A stretch of DNA of 17,996 nucleotides from Symbiodinium natans. Lineage: Eukaryota > Sar > Dinophyceae > Suessiales > Symbiodiniaceae. The notes under the pieces are model-generated. The model searched no databases and was not told the origin of the DNA. It saw only the letters and a list, made by a program, of their open reading frames with translations. The DNA is taken from contig CAJNDS010001462.1 in the NCBI GenBank assembly GCA_905221605.1, positions 1-17,996 on the forward strand. Reading direction: 5' to 3'. Each line of letters starts with the position of its first letter. The stretch's first letter is position 1. Of the stretch, positions 7,997-17,259 are shown one piece after another. The position numbers and the translations under genes are program-made.

Positions 7997-9741
7997 CTGT
8001 GGAGGTCACTTCGGCTTCCCTACCTTTTGGAGTTGATTCCTTGCCCTCTTTTTGTGTCTCCAAATCCACAGACCTTTCACCAGCAGAACCCAGCCGACAG
8101 ACACGCAAACGCACACCACCCACTGAAGCCACTTTGCACCCACATAATAACACACTCCATAACACACACAACTCTCTGCCAAAACGCCGAAACCACAACA
8201 CCACACACCCATTCAAGAAAACGATGTGAACACACACACACACACACACAGACACCACTGCAAGACTGCAAGGTCACTGTTTTTTTTGGGTGTCATTCTG
8301 CGACTCCATGCCTTACCACCCTTTACCCACACACTGACACTTTTCTTGCACACTAAAGCCAAAAGGCACAGAAACGGCACACACAGCAACCAAAAATGAA
8401 GGCACAGAAAGGCACCACACAGCGACCAAAAGAAGGTGCAGAAAAGGCACCACACAGCGACCAAAAATGAAGACATAGAAAATGCAAAACACAACCAAAA
8501 AGTGAAGGCACAGAAAGGCACCAACACAGCGACCAAAATGAAGGCAGCACCTCACAGCAACCCAACAGCAACGGAAAAATTTAAGCACAGAGACTACAAC
8601 CCAACAGCACCAAAAAATGAAGCACAGAAAAAAAGACATGCACCCGCAAACCAATCCACTTTGTTGCACAAATTCACACACACATCCACAACAATCTTGC
8701 ACATGCACACTCAGAAAAACAGCCGAAACGACAAAATGCACATTCTAATAATGTCTTTTAGTTCCAATTGCATTTTTTTCACCGTCTTTCTGGTCAATCG
8801 ACAGCTTGCCGGGCACTTACCAAAACACTTGCTGACTGTTTGTGTTTTAGTTTAAAGCGGTTTCTCGAAATTTTCTTTCTGAAGCTTGCAACCGAGAGAT
8901 CATCCCGACAAAAAGTAAAGAAAACATTAAACAAAAGCAAGAGAAAATTCTTTTTCAGACGGACCAAGGAAAAATCTATGTTTGCAGTTCTTGCAAAAAT
9001 TCAAAAAAAAACAATTACAAAAAAAAAACAATTACACTGACCTCTCATCATGGCCAGAACGACTTGAGAGTCGCCCGGCCTCGATTTCCATTCCCATTCG
9101 ACTTTTTTTGACAAAGCTTCGATTTCGTGCTCTTGTCTTTAATTTTCCAAAATGGCCAAACAGAAATTCAAGGCACACTGAAATTTGACAGAAGATTGAG
9201 CAGAAGAAACTCTGCTTTCTTTTTAGGCTGGGTGCCCTTGATTCTTTGTCTTTCGTTTTTGGTTGCGTGTTGCAATTCTTCCCTGGATTCAGCACCATTC
9301 AACGAATTTTCAAAATTTCTAAAGTCCCGAAAATGTTGAAAAAAACCCTCAAAATCAACACTTGATCAGTTAAATTTGTTGAATTTACTCTGGTGTTTCG
9401 CTCGCTTCGCTCGCACTTATTCACATTCTGGAAATACACTTTGCAATTTTCAGGTGGTTTGGCTTGGGCGTCGCGCGCAACCTTAACGAATCGACACCAG
9501 GGTTGAACTCGTCTCGTCCCGCAGTTGATTTCTGTCCAAACGGCACTGTCAGAGGCTTTTAAAAACACTTGTTTCAAAGCATTGAACTTTTCCAAGCTGT
9601 TTCCACCGATGTTGACTCTGCACCCTTCTTTTATCCTCTTCTGCCTTCAGGCCTTGCACCAAAACCTGGAGAATCTGAAAACCAAGATGAGGGGCAGCAA
9701 AGTTGATCGAAAAGGTAGGGAAGCTCCAGTGACCTCCACAG
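7997..9741 (+). mobile_element. Element E copy 4 (subfamily B)
   Basis: 1745 bp. Typical B features are the 28-bp loss after ttcacca in the left part, a (CA)10 tract at 8231-8250, the ~35-bp minisatellite at 8378-8550, a very short second CA tract, and the A-rich block around 9000. Both TIRs are normal. A conserved short plus-strand frame of 92 codons lies at 9525-9803, running past the right TIR into S. Confidence 0.66.
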
Positions 9742-10247
9742 TTAGAGAAAGTTCCGGTTCCAAACAAGTTCACACTTTGCCGCCTTGCTGCCTGCTGTTC
9801 TAATTTTGGGGGAAGACTGACACAGGACTTAGACTGGAACCGACTGAGGGGCTTATTTGTTTTACTCGCAACGAGGAGCTGTGAAAGCCAGATCTGGCTT
9901 CCCGTGTGTGAAAAAAACGCCACAACTGGGCCCAAAAATGGCTCCTAAACTTGGGGTCCAATTTGAGGCTCCAACCTGGGTGGCCTTGTATGTTCACACA
10001 GGAAATCCAAAATCTAGGGCCCGTTTTCGGTGCCCAGAATTGAGCTGCTTTTGGAACCCATTTGAGTTCAATAATGATTGAAAATCAACTCACAGACAAA
10101 CAAGATTTTTTCTCTTCGATACTGTTTGCATCAACACTCAAGAAACAAAAAACGCGGTTGATACGCGTGTTCTTATCTTGCTAAACTTGTCTTTAGCTGG
10201 CATTCAAGACAACAGTCTTGCATTGTTCCCGTGCGATCTTTCTCGCA
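9742..10247 (+). repeat. Spacer module S, copy 4
   Basis: 506 bp, a single S between E copies 4 and 5. Differences from copy 1 are a few substitutions, such as gaggggctta near 9846 and aataatgattg near 10070. The right-end hairpins are intact. Confidence 0.82.
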
Positions 10248-10923
10248 CTGTGGAGGTCACTTCGGCTTCCCTACCTTTTGGAGTTGATTCCTTGCCCTCT
10301 TTTTGTGTCTCCAAATCCACAGACCTTTCACCAGCAGAACCCAGCCGACAGACACGCAAACGCACACCACCCACTGAAGCCACTTTGCACCCACATAACA
10401 ACACACACCATGACACACACAACTCTCTGCCAAAACGCCGAAACCACAACACCACACACCCATTCAAGAAAACGATGTGAACACACACACACACACACAC
10501 AGACACCACTGCAAGACTGCAAGGTCACTGTTTTTTTTGGGTGTCATTCTGCGACTCCATGCCTTACCACCCTTTACCCACACACTGACACTTTTCTTGC
10601 ACACTAAAGCCAAAAGGCACAGAAACGGCACACACAGCAACCAAAAATGAAGGCACAGAAAGGCACCACACAGCGACCAAAAGAAGGTGCAGAAAAGGAA
10701 CCACACAGCGAACAAAAATGAAGACACAGAAAAATGCAAAACACAACCAAAAATAAAGGCACAGAAAGGCACCAACACAGCGACCAAAATGAAGGCAGCA
10801 CCTTACAGCAACCCAACAGCAACGGAAAAATTTAAGCACAGAGACTACAACCCAACAGCACCAAAAAATGAAGCACAGAAAAAAAGACATGCACCCGCAA
10901 ACCAACCCACTTTGTTGCAAAAA

Positions 10924-10957
<34 letters not shown>

Positions 10958-12051
10958 CCACAACACTCTTGCACATGCACACTTAGAAAAACAGCCGAAA
11001 CGACAAAATGCACATTCTTATAATGTCTTTTAGTTCCGATTGCATTTTTTCACCGTCTTTCTGGTCAATCGACAGCTTGCCGGGCACTTACCAAAACACT
11101 TGCTGACTGTTTGTGTTTTAGTTTAAAGCGGTTTCTCGAAATTTTCTTTCTGAAGCTTGCAACCGAGAGATCATCCGACAAAAAGTAAAGAAAACATTAA
11201 ACAAAAGCAAGAGAAAATTCTTTTTCAGACGGACCAAGGAAAAACCTATGTTTTTGCAGTTCTTGCAAAAATTCAAAAAAAACAATTACAAAAAAAAAAC
11301 AATTACACTGACCTCTCATCATGGCCAGAACGACTTGAGAGTCGCCCGGCCTCGATTTCCATTCCCATTCGACTTTTTTTGACAAAGCTTCGATTGCGTG
11401 CTCTTGTCTTTAATTTTCCAAAATGGCCAAACAGAAATTCAAGGCACACTGAAATTTGACAGAAGATTGAGCAGAAGAAACTCTGCTTTCTTTTTAGGCT
11501 GGGTGCCCTTGATTCTTTGTCTTTCGTTTTTGGTTGCGTGTTGCAATTCTTCCCTGGATTCAGCACCATTCAACGAATTTTCAAAATTTCTAAAGTCTCG
11601 AAAATGTTGAAAAAACCCTCAAAAATCAACACTTGATCAGTTAAATTTGTTAAATTTACTCTGGTGTTTCGCTCGCTTCGCTCGCACTTATTCACATTCT
11701 GGAAATACACTTTGCAATTTTCAGGTGGTTTGGCTTGGGCGTCGCGCGCAACCTTAACGAATCAACACCAGGGTTGAACTCGTCTCGTCCCGCAGTTGAT
11801 TTCTGTCCAAACGGCACTGTCAGAGGCTTTTAAAAACACTTGTTTCAAAGCATTGAACTTTTCCAAGCTGCAGTTTCCACCGAGCCATTTAAAAAACATG
11901 TTGCATTTTCAAGTGTTCTTGTTGACTCTGCACCCTTCTTTTCTCCTCTTCTGCCTTCAGGCCTTGCACCAAAACCTGGAGAATCTGAAACCCAAGATGA
12001 GGGGCAGCAAAATTGATCGAAAAGGTAGGGAAGCTCCAGTGACCTCCACAG
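10248..12051 (+). mobile_element. Element E copy 5 (subfamily B, longest)
   Basis: 1804 bp. It has the longest second CA tract ((CA)15 at 10927-10956). It also has a private 36-bp insertion after ccaccga (about 11883-11918) and shares a CAG insertion at ccaagctgcagtttcc with copy 6. The 36-bp and 3-bp insertions are both multiples of three and keep the 11796-12122 frame open. Confidence 0.66.
10927..10956 (+). repeat. (CA)n microsatellite inside E (longest tract)
   Basis: A perfect (CA)15 run. Each E copy has a tract at this place, many of them interrupted by t or g: about 1075-1102, 3216-3243, 5927-5952, 8677-8690, 13253-13274 and 15482-15508. Copies 3-7 have an additional upstream tract at 5511-5528, 8231-8250, 10482-10501, 12804-12829 and about 15065-15082. 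Length varies between copies, as expected from slippage. Confidence 0.88.
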
Positions 12052-12569
12052 TTAGAGAAGTTAGAGAAAGTTCCGGTTCCAAACAAGTTCACACTTTGCC
12101 GCCTTGCTGCCTGCTGTTCTAATTTTGGGGGGAAGACTGACACAAGACTTAGACTGGAACCGACTGAGAGGCTTATTTGTTTTACTCGCAACGAGGAGCT
12201 GTGAAAGCCAGATCTGGCTTCCCGTGTGTGAAAAAAAACGCCGCAACTGGGCCCAAAAATGGCTCCCAAACTTGGGTTCCAATTTGAGGCTCCAACCTGG
12301 GTGGCCTTGTATGTTCACACAGGAAATCCAAAATCTAGGGCCCGTTTTCGGTGCCCAGAATTGAGCTGCTTTTGGAACCCATTTGAGTTCAATAATAATT
12401 GAAAATCAACTCACAGACAAACAAGGTTTTTTCTATTCGATACTGTTTGCATCAACACTCAAGAAAACAAAAAACGCGGTTGATACGCGTGTTCTTATCT
12501 TGCTAAACTTGTCTTTAGCTGGCATTCAAGACAACAGTCTTGCATTGTTCCCGTGCGATCTTTCTCGCA
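12052..12569 (+). repeat. Spacer module S, copy 5
   Basis: 518 bp. It starts with a 9-bp tandem duplication (gttagagaagttagagaaag) not found in the other copies, and has one extra G in the ggggg run near 12127-12132. The right-end hairpins are intact. Confidence 0.82.
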
Positions 12570-12802
12570 CTGTGGAGGTCACTTCGACTTCCCTACCTTT
12601 TGGAGTTGATTCCTTGCCCTCTTTTTGTGTCTCCAAATCCACAGACCTTTCACCAGCAGAACCCAGACGACAGACACGCAAACGCACACCACCCACTGAA
12701 GCCACTTTGCACCCACATAACAACACACACCATAACACACACAACTCTCTGCCAAAACGCCGAAACCACAACACCACACACCCATTCAAGAAAACGATGT
12801 GA

Positions 12803-12834
<32 letters not shown>

Positions 12835-14325
12835 CACTGCAAGACTGCAAGGTCACTGTTTTTTTTGGGTGTCATTCTGCGACTCCATGCCTTACCACCC
12901 TTTACCCACACACTGACACTTTTCTTGCACACTAAAGCCAAAAGGCACAGAAACGGCACACACAGCAACCAAAAATGAAGGCACAGAAAGGCACCACACA
13001 GCGACCAAAAGAAGGTGCAGAAAAGGCACCACACAGCGAACAAAAATGAAGACACAGAAAAATTCAAAACACAACCAAAAATAAAGGCACAGAAAGGCAC
13101 CAACACAGCGACCAAAATGAAGGCAGCACCTTGCAGCAACCCAACAGCAACGGAAAAATTTCAGCACAGAGACTACAACCCAACAGCACCAAAAAATGAA
13201 GCACAGAAAAAAGACATGCACCCGCAAACCAACCCACTTTGTTGCAACAAATTCACACACATACACACACACACATCCACAACACTCTTGCACATGCACA
13301 CTTAGAAAAACAGCCGAAACGACAAAATGCACATTCTTATAATGTCTTTTAGTTCCGATTGCATTTTTTCACCGTCTTTCTGGTCAATCGACAGCTTGCC
13401 GGGCACTTACCAAAACACTTGCTGACTGTTTGTGTTTTAGTTTAAAGCGGTTTCTCGAAATTTTCTTTCTGAAGCTTGCAACCGAGAGATCATCCCGACA
13501 AAAAGTAAAGAAAACATTAAACAAAAGCAAGAGAAAATTCTTTTTCAGACGGACCAAGGAAAAACCTATGTTTGCAGTTCTTGCAAAAATTCAAAAAAAA
13601 ACAATTACAAAAAAAAAAACAATTACACTGACCTCTCATCATGGCCAGAACGACTTGAGAGTCGCCCGGCCTCGATTTCCATTCCCATTCGACTTTTTTT
13701 GACAAAGCTTCGATTGCGTGCTCTTGTCTTTAATTTTCCAAAATGGCCAAACAGAAATTCAAGGCACAGACAGAAGATTGAGCAGAAGAAACTCTGCTTT
13801 CTTTTTAGGCTGGGTGCCCTTGATTCTTTGTCTTTCGTTTTTGGTTGCGTGTTGCAATTCTTCCCTGGATTCAGCACCATTCAACGAATTTTCAAAATTT
13901 CTAAAGTCCCGAAAATGTTGAAAAAACCCTCAAAATCAACACTTGATCAGTTAAATTTGTTGAATTTACTCTGGTGTTTCGCTCGCTTCGCTCGCACTTA
14001 TTCACATTCTGGAAATACACTTTGCAATTTTCAAGCGGTTTGGCTTGGGCGTCGCGCGCAACCTTAACGAATCAACACCACGGTTGAACTCGTCTCGTCC
14101 TGCAGTTGATTTCTGTCCAAACGGCACTGTCAGAGGCTTTTAAAAACACTTGTTTCAAAGCATTGAACTTTTCCAAGCTGCAGTTTCCACCGATGTTGAG
14201 TCTGCACCCTTCTTTTCTCCTCTTCTGCCTTCAGGCCTTGCACCAAAACCTGGAGAATCTGAAACCCAAGATGAGGGGCAGCAAAGTTGATCGAAAAGGT
14301 AGGGAAGCTCCAGTGACCTCCACAG
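12570..14325 (+). mobile_element. Element E copy 6 (subfamily B)
   Basis: 1756 bp. The first CA tract is long ((CA)13 at 12804-12829). It shares tttcagcac near 13160 with copies 3 and 7 but keeps the ~26 bp that those two lack, and shares the CAG insertion in the right part with copy 5. It has a private ~9-bp loss near 13768 (ggcacagacagaag). Left TIR core is tcgactt instead of tcggctt. Confidence 0.66.
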
Positions 14326-14831
14326 TTAGAGAAAGTTCCGGTTCCAAACAAGTTCACACTTTGCCGCCTTGCTGCCTGCTGTTCTAATTTTGGGGGAAGA
14401 CTGACACAGGACTTAGACTGGAACCGACTGAGAGGCTTATTTGTTTTACTCGCAACGAGGAGCTGTGAAAGCCAGATCTGGCTTCCCGTGTGTGAAAAAA
14501 ACGCCACAACTGGGCCCAAAAATGGCTCCTAAACTTGGGTTCCAATTTGAGGCTCCAACCTGGGTGGCCTTGTATGTTCACACAGGAAAGCCAAAATCTA
14601 GGGCCCGTTTTCGGTGCCCAGAATTGAGCTGCTTTTGGAACCCATTTGAGTTCAATAATAATTGAAAATCAACTCACAGACAAACAAGATTTTTTCTCTT
14701 CGATACTGTTTGCATCAACACTCAAGAAACAAAAAACGCGGTTGATACGCGTGTTCTTATCTTGCTAAACTTGTCTTTAGCTGGCATTCAAGACAACAGT
14801 CTTGCATTGTTCCCGTGCGATCTTTCTCGCA
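14326..14831 (+). repeat. Spacer module S, copy 6
   Basis: 506 bp, the last S module in the array. One change seen is aaagcc for aaatcc near 14589. The right-end hairpins are intact and the module directly abuts E copy 7. Confidence 0.82.
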
Positions 14832-16560
14832 CTGTGGAGGTCACTTCGGCTTCCCTACCTTTTGGAGTTGATTCCTTGCCCTCTTTTTGTGTCTCCAAAT
14901 CCACAGACCTTTCACCAGCAGAACCCAGCCGACAGACACGCAAACGCACACCACCCACTGAAGCCACTTTGCACCCACATACTAACACACTCCATAACAC
15001 ACACAACTCTCTGCCAAAACGCCGAAACCACAACACCACACACCCATTCAAGAAAACGATGTGAACACACACACACACACACAGACACCACTGCAAGACT
15101 GCAAGGTCACTGTTTTTTTTGGGTGTCATTCTGCGACTCCATGCCTTACCACCCTTTACCCACACACTGACACTTTTCTTGCACACTAAAGCCAAAAGGC
15201 ACAGAAACGGCACACACAGCAACCAAAAATGAAGGCACAGAAAGGCACCACACAGCGACCAAAAGAAGGTGCAGAAAAGGCACCACACAGCGAACAAAAA
15301 TGAAGACACAGAAAAATTCAAAACACAACCAAAAATAAAGGCACAGAAAGGCACCAACACAGCGACCAAAATGAAGGCAGCACCTTGCAGCAACCCAACA
15401 GCAACGGAAAAATTTCAGCACAGAGACTGCACAGAAAAAAGACATGCACCCGCAAACCAACCCACTTTGTTGCAACAAATTCACACACATACACACACAC
15501 ACACACACATCCACAACACTCTTGCACATGCACACTTAGAAAAACAGCCGAAACGACAAAATGCACATTCTTATAATGTCTTTTAGTTCCGATTGCATTT
15601 TTTCACCGTCTTTCTGGTCAATCGACAGCTTGCCGGGCACTTACCAAAACACTTGCTGACTGTTTGTGTTTTAGTTTAAAGCGGTTTCTCGAAATTTTCT
15701 TTCTGAAGCTTGCAACCGAGAGATTATCCCGACAAAAAGTAAAGAACATTAAACAAAAGCAAGAGAAAATTCTTTTGCAGACGGACCAAGGAAAAATCTA
15801 TGTTTGCAGTTCTTGCAAAAATTCAAAAAAAAACAATTACAAAAAAAAACAATTACACTGACCTCTCATCATGGCCAGAACGACTTGAGAGGTCGCCCGG
15901 CCTCGATTCCATTCCCATTCGACTTTTTTTGACAAAGCTTCGATTGCGTGCTCTTGTCTTTAATTTTCCAAAATGGCCAAACAGAAATTCAAGGCACACT
16001 GAAATTTGACAGAAGATTGAGCAGAAGAAACTCTGCTTTCTTTTTAGGCTGGGTGCCCTTGATTCTTTGTCTTTCGTTTTGGTTGCGTGTTGCAATTCTT
16101 CCCTGGATTCAGCACCATTCAACGAATTTTCAAAATTTCTAAAGTTCCGAAAATGTTGAAAAAACCCTTAAAATCAACACTTGATCAGTTAAATTTGTTG
16201 AATTTACTCTGGTGTTTCGTTCGCTTCGCTCGCACTTATTCACATTCTGGAAATACACTTTGCAATTTTCAGGTGGTTTGGCTTGGGCGTCGCGCGCAAC
16301 CTGAACGAATCGACACCAGGGTTGAACTCGTCTTGTCCCGCAGTTGATTTCTGTCCAAACGGCACTGTCAGAGGCTTTTAAAAACACTTGTTTCAAAGCA
16401 TTGAACTTTTCCAAGCTGTTTCCACCGATGTTGACTCTGCACCCTTCTTTTATCCTCTTCTGCCTTCAGGCCTTGCACCAAAACCTGGAGAATCTGAAAC
16501 CCAAGATGAGGGGCAGCAAAGTTGATCGAAAAGGTGGGAAAGCTCCAGTGACCTCCACAG
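14832..16560 (+). mobile_element. Element E copy 7 (subfamily B), last copy, flanked by TA on the right
   Basis: 1729 bp. It shares with copy 3 the loss of about 26 bp before the second CA tract. The module is complete to the last base of its right TIR. It is then followed by TA (16561-16562) and single-copy DNA instead of S. An ORF starting at 16344 continues through this TIR into the flank. Confidence 0.66.
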
Positions 16561-16904
16561 TAAGCCAAAGTGGAAACGTATCACAGCTTTCCAACAAGTT
16601 ACGAAACTCGACGAGAGTGGTTCCCTCTAAGTCAAAACGTTCCTGCATCACTAATCATACTCAAGCTACGGGAAAACTTCAAAAGCTGAGCAGACTCCAA
16701 GCTATGCACACAAAACTGCAAACTGCAAAACACTCCGTGTCGCACCCTTACAGGGACGTACAGGTCTCAAAATTCTACATTCTTGAGGTCTTGCAACTAG
16801 ATGTAAAACAAATCGCTGACTGTGGTATGCAAGAGTTGCTTTCCCAGCATTTCTTGCAGATCAACCTTCAAGTTTTCAATTGCGAAGAGAGCCTCGAAAA
16901 CTGA
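16344..16904 (+). CDS. Hypothetical ORF, half from repeat E and half single-copy
   Basis: An open frame of 186 codons. Residues 1-72 come from the right end of E copy 7; residues 73-186 lie in the single-copy flank beyond the TIR. The second half is rich in Lys, Gln, Ser and Leu (for example KLQKLSRLQAMHTKLQ). I see no domain, signal peptide or membrane segment. In other array copies the first ~70 codons are also open but end in module S after about 92 codons. Upstream, cttctgccttcag followed by G at about 16468 resembles a 3' splice site, so the single-copy half could be part of a spliced exon. It may equally be a chance frame. No function is assigned. Confidence 0.25.
   Translation: MISVQTALSEAFKNTCFKALNFSKLFPPMLTLHPSFILFCLQALHQNLENLKPKMRGSKVDRKGGKAPVTSTVSQSGNVSQLSNKLRNSTRVVPSKSKRSCITNHTQATGKLQKLSRLQAMHTKLQTAKHSVSHPYRDVQVSKFYILEVLQLDVKQIADCGMQELLSQHFLQINLQVFNCEESLEN
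16529..16560 (-). repeat. Right terminal inverted repeat of E (copy 7, outer array edge)
   Basis: This is the reverse-complement partner of the E left end, finishing agtgacctccacag. It carries a small change relative to other copies (ggtgggaaagc instead of ggtagggaagc). Similarity to the other copies ends one base later, at the T of the following TA (16561-16562), beyond which the sequence is single-copy. Confidence 0.85.
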
Positions 16905-16937
16905 AGGTTTGACACACGGCTTCGGTAAGGAAGCTCT

Positions 16938-17038
16938 GTGTCCTTCTCCTTTGGGCCTTTAGGAAGGTTCTCATCGTTTGGGCCTGAGGACGGTCCTCAT
17001 TCTTTGGCCTCAGGACGGTCCTCATCCTTTCGTCCAAG
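16938..17038 (+). repeat. Minisatellite of ~25 bp, about four copies
   Basis: Tandem imperfect units with the core ggacggtcctcattctttgg followed by cctca. The clearest copies are 16988-17012 and 17013-17038. Weaker ones are 16962-16987 (ggaaggttctcatcgtttgg) and about 16938-16961. It is unrelated to the E or S repeats. It lies in the single-copy flank upstream of the LINE fragment. Confidence 0.7.
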
Positions 17039-17197
17039 GGTCTTAGGACAGGTCTCAACTGAGAACATCGCCATGCAGTTCGTCGCACCCGCGCCAGCGG
17101 CGGACGGTTTTTTGTGGAGACCGCGCAAAAGTTGGACGCCGAGGCGGGTCTTGCCCAACAACCTGCCATATTGGCAGGAAGCGGTCAGATTGCATGA
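17039..17197 (+). pseudogene. Possible frameshifted coding remnant, unknown
   Basis: GC-rich stretch. One frame reads STENIAMQFVAPAPAADG up to a T-run at 17108-17113. The frame one step away then reads FFVETAQKLDAEAGLAQQ and ends at TGA (17195-17197). The junction at a homopolymer suggests a single-base loss in a once continuous Ala-rich protein end. No family is recognised, and the alternative is chance. The stop lies only 8 bp before the interstitial telomeric tract. Confidence 0.2.
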
Positions 17198-17205
17198 AGT
17201 GTACA

Positions 17206-17241
17206 GGTTTAGGGTTTGGGGTTTACGGTTTAGGGTTTGGG
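17206..17241 (+). repeat. Interstitial telomeric repeat, G-rich orientation
   Basis: Five degenerate units (TTTAGGG, TTTGGGG, TTTACGG, TTTAGGG, TTTGGG). The orientation is the same as the tract at 249-363. It sits between the possible coding remnant and the LINE fragment, so it may mark a junction made by end repair or by retroelement insertion into telomeric DNA. Confidence 0.85.
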
Positions 17242-17259
17242 CTGAGGTGCTGCCCAGGG

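Larger units (their letters stand above)
441..16560. repeat. Subtelomeric tandem array of TIR element E and spacer S
   Basis: Seven E modules and eight S modules are arranged E-S-E-S-S-E-S-S-E-S-E-S-E-S-E. E starts are at 441, 2584, 5249, 7997, 10248, 12570 and 14832, so periods are 2143, 2665, 2748, 2251, 2322 and 2262 bp. The two long periods are explained by a second S copy. The array begins exactly at an E left end and stops exactly at an E right end; both outer flanks are TA. By eye, copies are close to identical outside discrete indels. No recognisable protein domain is encoded in any copy. Confidence 0.93.

Noticed and set aside
14788-15393. 201-codon minus-strand ORF, strongly hydrophobic with Cys/Phe/Leu repeats
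   Set aside because: It runs through the ~35/36-bp minisatellite and CA tract, whose near-multiple-of-three period keeps several frames open at once. Equivalent frames in other copies have different lengths and ends. No membrane-protein family is recognised.
441-16560. Tandem array as rDNA, 5S, tRNA or snRNA gene cluster
   Set aside because: I found no recognisable rRNA core sequence, tRNA cloverleaf or A/B box pair, or snRNA motif in E or S.
16466-16651. Minus-strand 61-codon frame starting MMQERFDLEG
   Set aside because: It looks protein-like for about 30 residues but crosses into the right TIR of E and overlaps the longer plus-strand frame. No support beyond being open.
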